From the NCBI GenBank assembly GCA_900175165.2, contig FWWN02000194.1, positions 1 to 63,103 of the forward strand: a stretch of DNA of 63,103 nt, given 5' to 3'. The notes under the pieces are model-generated. The model was not told the origin of the DNA and did not search any database. It saw only the letters and a list, made by a program, of their open reading frames with translations. A program made the translations under genes and the position numbers. Shown here piece after piece: positions 46,269 through 57,129 of the stretch. Numbering within the stretch: the first letter of the stretch is position 1; each line of letters begins with the position of its first letter. The stretch comes from Rhizomucor pusillus. Lineage: Eukaryota; Mucoromycota; Mucoromycetes; Mucorales; Lichtheimiaceae.

Positions 46269-47269
46269 TGTTTGAATATGCGTAGATGGTATTCACGACG
46301 ACAGCGAGACGATCGAGAAGCAACAACAATATTTATATAAAATTTGTTTCGGCATAACCATAAAAAAACTGATATATACGTATCAAAGCAATGGAAAGAA
46401 AAGGGGACCCCTACGAAGCAACGGGTCCGAGATGGGCATAAATACTCCAATTGATGAATAAGGTCCAGTGGCAGAGCACGGACGATCGGCTCAGGGGAAG
46501 ACAAGGGGCAGGGGGGAAGTAGATATGTCTGCGCCCTTGTAAAGCAAGTATTTATAAAAGAAAGATGCAGCTTTTTGCATCAACAGAAGTTGTTTATGAA
46601 ATCCCGGGAAGGGGGTGCACAGCAAGCGGTATGTATGTATGTTAGAAAGATAAAGAGAGAGCCCAGACAGACAGACAGACAAACAAACAGGCAGCTCATA
46701 TTTCGTTCGTGCACCTACATTTACGCAAGCTGCCTTCTTCCAATGACACTTTGTTTACACCCCAAAATGGTATAATAACAAACACACACAACATGTACTG
46801 TTGTCTCTTTGACAGCAGCCAGAAAAAAAAATTGTGTTTAAGCAGCCATCAAGGGGGACGACAACAGGCGGGGGCCAGGAAGGAATGGGGGATAAAAGTA
46901 AAGGAATCATTCCCGCCGTCGTGACAGAATTGGGAAAACACCCAGCAAGAGAGAGAAAGTAAGTTCTTGTTGTTGCACACCAGGTGACGATAACGCATAT
47001 TCAATTCGTGTTGTCAAGTACAGTGAAAGCACACAGCAACGAGACGAGTTCTTTATTTGTGCAGAAAGTAATAGCAACAAACCGATGATCATATGCCAGA
47101 ATGACAGGTCCCTTGCCGGTGATTCGTTTCATACCGGCTGTAATCGATAATTCGAGTGCGATGCAACTGGTCATTCTTGTCTTGCCCGCATGCTGCTATA
47201 AAAAAGGAGAGGGCGTACTTGTTTTCCTTTTCTCTTCCTCTCTACAGCGATTCTCCTTACCGTTTGACG
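46269..47269. other. Divergent intergenic region, orphan gene / homeobox gene
   Basis: About 1 kb with no supported gene. It contains G-rich and A-rich runs (46,800-46,920), a short CAGACAGACAGACAAACAAACAGG-like microsatellite near 46,664-46,692, and the homeobox core promoter at its right end. Confidence 0.5.
47197..47205 (+). promoter_or_regulatory. TATA box of the homeobox gene
   Basis: TATAAAAAA about 70 bases before the start codon, followed by a CT-rich initiator-like stretch (47218-47245). This is a good match to fungal TATA-box spacing for a gene with a short leader. Confidence 0.5.
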
Positions 47270-48134
47270 ATGCTTACTGACAACTCAGTTGCGGCTACAA
47301 CGCCATCGCCGCGGCCACCGGTAAGTTTCCGCTAGGAGCCCCCTAATTTGGGGCATGAACAAAGGGTACATTAATGATTCATGTTAGACAGATACTCAAC
47401 AACGCCGGTTCCATCCTGTCATCTTGTTTCATGAAGATCGTGATGTTCACTATGGTCATCCCCACTATCGTCGGCACATCCAAGTAAAGAAGGCAAAGTT
47501 GGATGAGATGCTACGATACAACAGCCGCTGGTGGAATTACATTTCACAGACTACACGCAGACAGGAACGACACCAACCGCCCCACGTAATAACTGCTACA
47601 GCGATGCATCAGCACAGCGAATCATCATCGTCACCCCTCATGTCAACATCGTCTTCCACTACCTCTTCGTCGTCATCTTGCTTCGGATCCTCCAGCCCAT
47701 CATCACCGCCTGCACAGAAGCAGAGGTTACAACCATCTTCCTCCTCCTCTTCTTCTTCTACATCTTCATCAGCAGCAGCAGCAGCAACGGTAGCAAAGAC
47801 TAGACCTGAAAAGAATCACAAAAGACGACGTGGTAACCTTCCCAAAACTGTCACGGCGATTTTAAAGCAATGGCTAGTCGAGCACTGCCAGCACCCGTAT
47901 CCGACAGAAGACGAGAAACTAGCACTTCGCAATCGCACAGGTTTGACACTGAATCAGATTAGCAATTGGTTCATAAACGCACGTCGGCGAATTTTGCCTC
48001 TGATTCTGGTGCGCTTGCAGCCGCAGCTGGCGGCCGCCGCCGAGGGTGACGAAGATGACAACGGTAGGAGGCGGCGGCGACAGGGATTAGCGACGGTTAG
48101 AAGACACTCTGCCATGAAACTCGCTGAGCAATAA
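47270..48134 (+). CDS. TALE-class homeodomain transcription factor
   Basis: Two exons (47270-47320, 47388-48134) give about 265 residues. The homeodomain near 160-222 reads [20 protein letters not shown], then [16 protein letters not shown] (the three-residue TALE loop with PYP), and [18 protein letters not shown] as the recognition helix with the WFxNxR core. Upstream are a His/Arg-rich N-terminus and long Ser runs; downstream is an acidic then Arg-rich tail. TALE proteins bind DNA and often dimerise with other homeodomain proteins; fungal members act in mating, development and morphogenesis. The first exon encodes only 17 residues ([17 protein letters not shown]); the joint is phase 0. The target process here is unknown. 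Confidence 0.92.
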
Positions 48135-50968
48135 TTGTATTTGTATTTCTAGAATCAGCTTTTTAAATACAGTTTGCAACATGCGCGACAACAAACGTCC
48201 CCTGTGTGCCGTTCCTGAGCCGGAAAATATAATATTGCTAGGCACCTATGCAAAAGACTTTAGAAAGCCCAACAAAAGTCGTCTGAGATGCCAGATTTTC
48301 TGCGAGTTCGCCTATGCATAGTAATAGGATAATTCAGAAGTACATAATAATGAGACATCACCGTCCGGTATTTTACACCGATGCGATTACGTGATCTACG
48401 TAGATAATTGCTATGCCTAATAATCGCTAGCTATTAGATAATCTAGGCAGAACAAATGCTGCTGTTGACGATGAGAAATCAAGTTGGGAAGCATACGAGT
48501 ATTTGATAAGCGTTGCAAATCTCCGGCGAGGCAGACCCTTTCGAGCCCTTCGGAAAAAATCGATCAGCCAACTTTTTTTTTTCGTAAGGGCGTATCGATA
48601 AGATATCATCAGCATCATCCTTCTTGTTGCAACCTAGCAGCATTTTATTTTATGCAACCTTTACTAAATAAAATATCGTCCGCTATCGCACGAATAAAAT
48701 CGCATGTTTCACATGGAGTAATAAATGTTTGTGAAAAAGAGAAAAACGCCAACATCCTTGTCGTTCAAGTGACCTTGCGTCTTTTCAATAATGGTATAGA
48801 GCCACTCTGTTGTTATGCTTGCAACTGCTCCAGCAGCAGGAAGAAAATTTTTTTTCTTCTTCCATTCACTTGTGCGCCGTCTCACAAGAAAGAAAGAAAA
48901 ACAACAACGAGAAAGAGACAGAGATCCGCTACGGTTGATTGCAACGTAGGACAACAACGCTTTGTCCACCCAGACAGAAGGGAAGAAATCCATTTTTGGA
49001 GTTCGTACCGCGCTTCCGGAAACCGCCACCGATAAGCCCACCCGTATCCTCCCTTCCTTCTTGCTTACTGCAAAAAGCGGTGCTTCACCTACTGCTAGGT
49101 GCTGCTTTGTTTCATTGCTGGCTGCACGATACGCCGCTATCCATCACTTTTGAGTGTTTGAGCATCTTGTTCGGTGGGGGACGCCGATTTGGCACTTATT
49201 GACCCCACTCCCACTCCCGGGCAGGTCAGCAGATATGCTGGACACAGAGCATTGTTTGAAACGCAAACCACCGAGACAGATCGCCTCAATATCCCAATCT
49301 TTTTTCTATGCGCCTCAATCATGACACAAAATGTAAACTTTCACAACCGTCAGTATTAAAGTTTTTTTGGGGATTAAATAATGTGGGGTTTCGTTTATTT
49401 GTAACCAAAAGCAAAGACACACACAGACAGGACGCTCGCTCGTGTAGATTGGACAATACACGTACTTTGGAGAGAGAAATGTCTATTGCTGCTTGACAAA
49501 AAAGAAAGGACAAGAGTTAGGGGGCAGAATAGTGAGGATTTATGGCGAAGTTCTGGACTTTTTGTTTCCAGGGGATCAACTGACTTGTTCGTACAGTACA
49601 GATTTCATGACACTGTAAAAAAAAAGTCCACCAAACTCTGAAACGCGCTGTGGGGAACTCGTTTGCTGCCGATCTTCTTAACCCCCAGATCAGTGTGACC
49701 AAGGTCCAATCGTCTTTGAGTTTCCACGCTGCAGTTAGCCCGCCACTGCCAGGATCCCCCCCATGTACAACCCAAAAAAGAACCGCGCGCTTGGTCCAAT
49801 TTACCTTTCCTAATTTGGAGATCGGATCGAAAATGTGGGCCAAACTTGCCTGTCTCGGATTCTACATGAACGAACAAAGCATGCCCTGGAAAAAACGGAA
49901 ACTTGAAAACTTAAAAAAATTAATAATCAATGGTAAAGTATAGATACCATCAGACGATGATGGGTTAGGGTGAGAACGGTATGGCGTAATGCAAATGGTG
50001 GGAACAGCAGAAAGGCGTTTTTCCTCCTCTCAATGTGTACACAGATTTATGCTTTCCTGCGACCGCCTCAGTGATTTTGTGTATTACTCTATTTTGGAAG
50101 CCACGAAAAAAAACTTTTTTCTCCCTCCCTTGCCCTGTATCCCCAAACTAATGACAAAAAAGGGTAAACCTGTGTGGAGCAAGTATGAGAAAAAGCAAAA
50201 TAAATGCAAATAAAAAAACTTTTGTCATTTGTATCTGAACCAATCGATATTGTTGCTGATTGACTTTTTCATTCAATGTTGCGATCAACCCTTCAAATGG
50301 CAAGCAAACTTTCAGCGTCTTCTTGTAAATTTTGAGCACTTGTCCAGACATTTTCGTCGGCGTAAATGTGGCCCACATCAGATTTTAAAATGATGATTAA
50401 AAATGCCCAGCAAGTACAATTGAATTTCTTGCGGAATGGTTCAATTTCGATTTTATGTTTTCCTTGCTGGGTAACTCATGCATCGACGATGGGTCGGCCA
50501 CGATCGCCGATAAAACACGCGACGTCTGTAAATATAAGATATACATCTAAAGATGATGGCACCATCTGGTCCTCGTAGCTGACAGTTTGCTGATAAGGGA
50601 CGACCTCAAGCTTATACAAGGATTCTTGCATATGTATGTGTGAGTTTGTGTATGCGTGTGTGAACCAAAAATATCGCCATAACATTCTTGTCACACGGAG
50701 ACGATCGGTAAGTCTCTGTTGCACAAGGCCGAACAAGTTGTGTGTTGTGCATTTCCTATCATTGATGATATCTCGGATTCCGTCTGTCATCATCTCGCCC
50801 AAAATCCATTTAAAAAAGCGTTGCATCTTGAGCCAGGATGTCTTTTCTTCCCTGTCTTTCTTCCTCTGTTCTCTTCTTTCCCTCCACCTTGCAGGCCCTC
50901 TACATTTATCCATATTAAGAGAGTCGCGTGTTTTCAATTTTTTTTTTTTTTTTGGTTTCTGTTGAAAA
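48135..50968. other. Long gene-free interval
   Basis: About 2.8 kb without any supported gene, the longest such interval that lacks obvious repeat remains. Poly-A/T runs, short TG repeats (50,630-50,660) and pyrimidine tracts occur. The right end (50,830-50,960, strongly CT-rich and ending in a run of T) is the leader of the CBM21 gene. The longest frame, about 183 codons, is low-complexity and unlike the neighbouring genes. Confidence 0.5.
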
Positions 50969-51965
50969 ATGTCACTTGCACCATCATTCTCACCACCCCG
51001 TTTGCTGTTGACGGAACAATCCTCGTGGATTACCGTCGGATTCTCACATCAACAACATGTACCATTCAATTCCTCTCATCATCCAATGCATATCACTAGC
51101 AACAACAGCAATCACAGTCTCCATCACCACCACCAGCAACAGCATACCATTCATTTATCTCCAAATACTGACCGCCGTCGCAAGGTGACATTGCACCGGC
51201 AGCAGGCTTCTTCATCACCGTCGTCATCATCTGCTGCTGCGGCGTCGCCCGAGCCGCTCGTCGCACGCAAGGAAGAGACCAAGGAGCATAAAAAGACCGT
51301 CCGGTTCTGCGAACAAGACAAACTCGAGCAAGTACGGCTATTCCTAAAATCACAAAAACCAAGTGCTGTCCGGCGCGGTGATCCTTCACCATCAAGCTTC
51401 TCGCAGACAATTGAGCTCAAATACCCCAATTGGCCGGCCAAGACCGTGATACGATCCCGCAGCACCGTGCGCATGGAAAGCGTGCAGGTAGTTACGGACA
51501 ACGAAAACGACCGCCAAACAACAACCGCTGGAGAAATCTGTCTCGCTGGCCGATGCCGAGTTGCCAATCTCGCATTCGAAAAGCACGTTGTGGTACGCTA
51601 CACTACCGATTATTGGAAATCGTATCGCGAGACAGAGGCAAAGTACCGCGAACCGATTGTAAGCAGCGCCAATACTTGGGACAGGTTTACGTTTTCAATC
51701 CGCCTGGAAAACAAGCAAGATAGCGACCAGCCTATCACTCTCTTTCTAGCACTGCGCTACACCGTCAACGATCGTGAGTTTTGGGACAACAATGACGGGC
51801 TCAATTATCAGATTGACGTAATTCCCCGTCTCACGGAAGACGACGACAACAACGAAATTGATAAGGAACCAATCACGAACTCGTCCAACAAGCCTGAGCA
51901 AAGCACTCAATTCCAACAGCAGCGACAGCAACAGAAACAGTTACAGCAACAACAACAGAGAATAG

Positions 51966-52008
<43 letters not shown>

Positions 52009-52387
52009 GCAGCAGCAGCATGCTTCTAGCAATAAATCGAGTACCAACCCGGCGCATAGAAGAAAGAAACTGAGCCATCGTTACGATTTTGGTGCATCCT
52101 TATCAGCAGCCAAGAAGGTATCCTTTAGCAAAGAAGACGATATCGACGATGTCGCAATTACATTTTCAGTGCCCACCACTGCGCCGGCACGGTACCATCA
52201 TCCGCTCCTGGTGGTTGACTATGCCAAGCAGCAGCAGCAGCGAGAAGAAGACACCGGATTCCAAACCACGTATCACGAATTTGTAAACAAGTATTGCTTC
52301 TATGGCACCACCAATTACTCATCTGCATCCACGCCACCCTCTTCGCTGCCGCCACCTTGCGTGTCTCCTGAACCTATATGCGGCTAA
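50969..52387 (+). CDS. PP1 glycogen-targeting regulatory subunit (CBM21 domain)
   Basis: A single exon of 472 residues. A Ser/His/Gln-rich N-terminus leads to KKTVRFCEQDKLEQVRLF (108-125), which contains an RVxF-type PP1 docking motif. The CBM21 domain (about 165-285) includes GRCRVANLAFEKHVVVRYTT, DYWKSYRE, WDRFTFSI and the signature FWDNNDGLNYQI near 271-282. Such proteins (Gac1/Pig1 in yeast, PPP1R3 in animals) bring protein phosphatase 1 to glycogen and activate glycogen synthase. A pure CAA/CAG tract encodes polyglutamine after the domain. A second RVxF-like KKVSFSKED lies further on. The start is the first ATG after the CT-rich leader. Confidence 0.88.
51904..52021 (+). repeat. CAA/CAG polyglutamine tract
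   Basis: A near-perfect CAA array with CAG at both ends (the densest part 51968-52020), in frame inside the CBM21 gene and coding 17 or more consecutive Gln plus flanking Gln-rich sequence. Length variation between strains is likely. Confidence 0.85.
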
Positions 52388-52994
52388 CGATGATTCTTCT
52401 ATACAATTCTATGCAATGTTTTCCTTTTGTATGTGTGTGTATATACATATATTTGCGGTTTCATTTTTTCTTTGCTTTGTTTGCAAAATAAAAAAGGATT
52501 TATACTTTCGGTACACATCAGTTGTAGCACCAGACAGCAGAAAAAAATTGTTCCATGGCATATCATGTGTTGCAAGAGTGAGATCTAGATTCCACAACAC
52601 CGTAACGGTTTCACCAGATAGGTAGCATGGGAAAATAACGACATTTCTCCCGCATCGCATCATCCGGAGGACAAGAGAGTGAACTGATCCAGAATCTGCC
52701 CCTCCACCCCCATTCCAAACATTAAAAAAAAAAGAGCAAGGGACTGCTTGGTCGCACATGTAAATTATATGTACAAAAGTGTTATTTTAGCCATTCTTTT
52801 TTCTTTTTTGGCGCGTGCGCGTGGGACTTTCCTCATTTCCTTTTTCTTCCCGTTGCCCCAACAACTCGGTGCTGTTTTCCAGCGGTGGCAGTGAATGGGT
52901 CTGTGCGCGCGCTCACTCACCGAGAAACCGGCCGCGGCTCTTTACTCGGCCCGGCTCCCTTTCTCTCTCTCTCTTACGCTGTTCAGATTACCTC
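52388..52994. other. Intergenic, CBM21 gene to MFS gene
   Basis: About 0.6 kb holding the 3' end of the CBM21 gene (several AATAAA-like signals, such as 52,487) and the MFS promoter. CT-rich pyrimidine tracts at 52,795-52,850 and 52,955-52,975 precede the MFS start. No gene is seen. Confidence 0.5.
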
Positions 52995-55081
52995 ATGGAA
53001 AAGGGAGTTGGCAATCAGGGCATTGATGCCGTTCGTCCCGACTGTATACCCAAGCAAGGTCGCCACGGCCTCTACGTAATTGTATTCACGCATGTAAACA
53101 CGGCCATTATTGTACACAGGTGTCTGATTCAGTTCTATCTAACTCTCTACGCCGCCGCCGCCGAACAACAGACTATGCGTCATTTCCTTCCTCGCTGCAT
53201 TCGATAACATTATACTGAGCAGCAACTTGCCGCTGGCTGCTAACGAGTTCAATGGATTCAACTTGTACGGCTGGGCGAATACGGCAAGTTTTGCATATCG
53301 TGGCGGATGACGATATTATCTTCTGCTTGCTGACAACGAGCCCTGCTGATTTAGGCGTTCCTGCTGACAGCATCCACAGCACAGCCTCTGTATGGCAAAT
53401 ATGTCAACGTATTTGGCCGTCGCTGGTGCCTGGCCTTCGCTACCAGTAGCTACATCGTGGGAGCGGCGGTGTGCAGTGCTGCGCAGAGCATGGTGATGCT
53501 GATTGTTGCACGCGCTCTGTGCGGCCTCGGCGTCGGGGCCTTTGATAGCTTGATGAAAATTGTCATTGCTGGTTAGTAGTTCCCAGACGCTTATCTACAT
53601 CCGTTAGTGCATGATTTATAACAATGCCTTAGACCATATTCCCCTCCGATTCATCGGTTCCTACCAGGCATTGCTCGGTATCTCGTGGGGATTAGGATAC
53701 ATCGTTGGTGCCTTGCTCGGTAACTTTCGCCACAATGTGTGGGATATGGACGATTTTGATTAACATTCACCTGCAATTTACAGGTGGTTACGCTGTTGCA
53801 CAGACAACCTGGAGAACTGTGTTTTGGATGAGTGTGAGTAAACAAAAATCAATAGTCTTATATGTTGCATGCTAATTGCAGGTATTTCGTTCCAGTTAGG
53901 AGTGTAGGTGTTGTTGAAACCATCGTGGAGGGATCAGTATCTATTAATATCTTTGGCTAACTTAATATGCCGGATTAAAAAAAGAGCTGTGTTTGCTACG
54001 GTGCTGGTGTTAATATGCATCCGCAGCAAAGACGATGTAGCGGCAAGCCTTCACCAACAAGTGAAGAATACAGATGCTATCGGCATATTCATATGGATTG
54101 CAGGCATTGTTATGTTTGTCCTCGCACTCAGTTGGGGCGGTACTACATATGGTGCGTATAAACATGATTCACGTCGTCAGTATTGCTAATTTAAAGCAAT
54201 ATAGCATGGAACTCTGCAGTGATCATTTCACTGCTCTGTATATCCATTGTGCTACTGATCCTCTTTGCATTTTGGGAGCGATGGGGAGCCAAGGAGCCAA
54301 TTATACCCAGGAACACGTTCAGTAATCGAAGCAGCATTTTCATTGTTATTGTCGGTTTCCTGTACGGTGGCACGTTCCAATCACTTATGACCTACGTGCC
54401 ACTCTATCTCTCGCTGATCCGCCGGGAGGACTCTATGGCGACCAACTTGGAACTCTTGTGTCTCGTTTTGTTTGCATGCATCGCCAATGTCTCTGTGGGC
54501 CTTGTCATCGTCAGGACAGGAAAATACACCTGGGCGATCCGTCTTTCCTTGGCGATCCTCGTACTTGCCTGTGGTGTTCTTGATCTGCTTGATACTCAAT
54601 CTGGCCGAGGTACCATCGTTGGTCTCATGATCGTTACCGGCATCGGCTCTGGTGGTATAATCAACAGCGAGATAGTGACAGCGCAGGCATCCGTTGCTAT
54701 TGAACAGTACGTCATTCTTGACATATTCAAAAGAAAATGTGTTTCTAACGCAAGAAATTTTGTTTGCCTAGTGTGCCTCCCATCATCTCATTAATGACAC
54801 TAGCGGATTTGAGCGGCGGTATCACAGGTATCACAGTGCAGGGCACCATTTTATCCAATAGATTAGCATCGTTGGTTCAGCACATGAATGTGTCAGCGTC
54901 AGACGTGCGCCAGAGCTCATCGTACATTTACAGTCTGCCTGAACCAACGCAGTCAATGGTCCTAGAGGCCTACATGGACGCGGTGCGTAAATCCTTCTGG
55001 GGATCCTTTGGTTTCGCTGCTGCAGCGCTTGTTGCTTCTCTGGCCATCAAATCATATACCATGCGGACGCATCTGGCATAA
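52995..55081 (+). CDS. MFS transporter, multidrug/siderophore-like (DHA2 type)
   Basis: Nine exons (52995-53119, 53172-53283, 53355-53571, 53633-53719, 53784-53831, 53882-53903, 53985-54151, 54205-54706, 54772-55081) give about 529 residues. TM1 region ISFLAAFDNIILSSNLPLAA, then WANTAFLLTASTAQPLYGKY with motif A (VNVFGRR), RALCGLGVGAFDSLMKIVIA, QALLGISWGLGYIVGALLGG (motif C region), IRSKDD loop, SWGGTTYAW, ERWGAKEPIIPRNTF (typical of 14-TM fungal MDR transporters) and FLYGGTFQSLMTYVPLYL. Likely a plasma-membrane exporter of unknown substrate. Exon 6 is only 22 bases, and the phases close through the whole model. The N-terminal two exons are the least certain, since TM1 is oddly long and polar. 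Intron 2 uses a GC donor. Confidence 0.8.
53284..53354 (+). other. GC-AG intron in the DHA2 transporter
   Basis: Donor GCAAGT after ACG, acceptor GATTTAG before GCG. It gives GWANTAFLLTASTAQPLYG, matching the conserved W..TA(Y/F)LLT...QPLYG of this family. GT donors nearby break the frame. Phase 0. Confidence 0.85.
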
Positions 55082-55349
55082 ATATTTGTATACTCACTGG
55101 CTTTTCATTTTAAGAATAAATTCAAGATGAAGAGAGAGTGAAACATATCCAAAATAGATACAATCTATATATTTAATTAACATGTGGTTTTTTCTTCTTC
55201 TTTTCCCCTGTTTGGGGTTTTGGTAAAGAAAGTGTGCGAGTGTCTGTGCGGCGGGGGATGGGGTAATAAATCGGGATCATTCTCATTACTTTCCATCTTG
55301 TTTGTGAATTAAGGGGAAAGATATGGAAAAGGCTTGGTTGCTTGCGCTT

Positions 55350-56246
55350 TTACTTTGAAGCGACCTTCTGCCACTGGGATGTCATGGCGAGCCAGGAGGT
55401 GGTCATACTACAGGATTTGGTGGTGGTCTGAGAAATTGTCACATGGAAGAATTAGTCGCACAACTTACCCCGCCAAACCAACGATGCCTTCATCGAAACC
55501 GATCCAGCCCAAACCGGCGGTGGGGATGATAATATCGACAAGATCTTGAAGCAACTGCTTGTTGAGTGCCTTCTTTTCACTATAAATGGAACGCGTTAGT
55601 CCCCAACTAGCTTAGATTGTCATTGAAAAATCTCGTCTTACGTGTGGAGACGGCTGGCTTCCACTTGAAGACCGTCCTTCTCGGCCGAACCTTTCTCTGC
55701 AGCCTTCAGGCTCTTTTCAAGCATGTGCTTACGGATACCGAGTGTGCGGTACTTGTACAAGCTGGAAGCGATAGAGAAAGCCAATGCAGTGAACCAGCAC
55801 TTGAATCCAAACTGTTGGACTTGCTTTGCGTTTGAGATCTTGTAAAAGTTGACCGTGTTGGCCTGCAGAAGAGTAAATATGAGTAAATGTCTTTGGTCGC
55901 TTAGGATCGATGTATACGTTACCAAAACCAAAGCTTCAGAGCAATAGTAGAAGAACATGGCGAATTGCTTTGCAGCGCCTGTGATTCTCAGCACCTCGTC
56001 CTTGAGAGCCAAGCTCTTGATACCAGCCTGGGCAAACTCGAGCTGCTTGAAGAGACGGAAGAATTTACGCGCATTGCCAATATGCTGCTTAAGGTCGCTC
56101 CAGCGCTGGATAACGTCCTTGGGAGCACCGCTGCGGTACAGATAAAAGGCATAAAAGCGAGAAAAGTACTGGACGAGACGGCAGAGTTTCTCGCGGCCGG
56201 TTGTCGTGGCAAGGAAGCGGTTGACGTTCTCTACTTGGACAGACAT
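55350..56246 (-). CDS. PEX11: Peroxisomal biogenesis factor 11
   Basis: Four exons on the minus strand (56246-55923, 55862-55642, 55579-55469, 55407-55350) give about 237 residues. PEX11 features: N-terminal NVNRFLATTTGREKLCRLVQ followed by YFSRFYAFYL, the amphipathic membrane-bending helix region (SDLKQHIGNARKFFRLFKQL), and the C-terminal KKALNKQLLQDLVDIIIPTA with IGFDEGIVGLAG. The last exon encodes MTTSWLAMTSQWQKVASK, as expected for the matrix-facing end. PEX11 elongates peroxisomes and promotes their division. The start MSVQVENVNRFL is the first ATG and matches the family's N-terminus. Divergent from the lipid kinase gene and convergent with the MFS gene. Confidence 0.92.
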
Positions 56247-57129
56247 GGTTATGTGTGTGAAGGAAAAGAAGAAGAAGGAGAGAAGAGGAAAGAAAAAGCG
56301 AGAGCGGGGTCCAAGCTGGGAAAGAAGGGTTGTCAGCAGAAAAAATCATAGATGGAGAGAAGGAAGGGATTAAGGCTATAATTTGCGCGCGATTCTCCGC
56401 AAAATGCTGACCAAGTACCAAACTTCATGTGAAACTGGGGACCAAACCGGAGGATTTACTTCTCTCTTACCTTTTTCCCTTGTTCTTTCTTTTTCCTCTT
56501 CTTTTCTTGTTTGCGAGAACTGCTGTCCAATTTCAAATGGATTAACAGATAACTTTATCACTCTGCACTGCAGGTACACGCATAAATGAGAAGAATGTCT
56601 GTAATACGCAATGGAATGTGCTGCTGGTGCTCGGACACCAAAAAGCATGCCAAAACACGGTAGTATATAGGATCTTCAGCTGCAATCACATTAACGTGAC
56701 TGTTTCCATACTCGTCTCATCTGCTGCCTGTCTGGGTCCCGGCAGCCTCGATATTTTGTGGTATATTTTCCTCCACTTTTTTAGTAGCTTTTGAAGACAC
56801 AACATACTGCAAAGGCCTTCTGCTCTGACACGATTGCAATGCGTCTATCCTTGTAACTATTCCGAGATGAGGTGCAAATCAACGATGGTTTATTCGTTAA
56901 AGACGTTTGGAAAAAGAATATTCGCATAGTTGAATCAAATCAGGATAGGGCACTCGCGAGATCAACCTTGAAATCGCCTCTGGAAATTTTACCTTTGAAA
57001 GCTCAAGAAGATGCTGTGTGCCACCATGCGGGAATTGAAAAAGTCACAGAGCATTATACAATTGCAGTCGCTCTTTTCGCCATCACTTTCATCTCTCTTT
57101 GATATCATTTCTTTGAGACGCGTATATTC
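56247..57129. other. Divergent promoter region PEX11 / lipid kinase
   Basis: About 0.9 kb between divergent starts. CT-rich tracts on the PEX11 strand sit at 56,260-56,310. A frame at 56872-57102 (+) ends before the kinase start but has no family signal. No gene is called. Confidence 0.5.
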
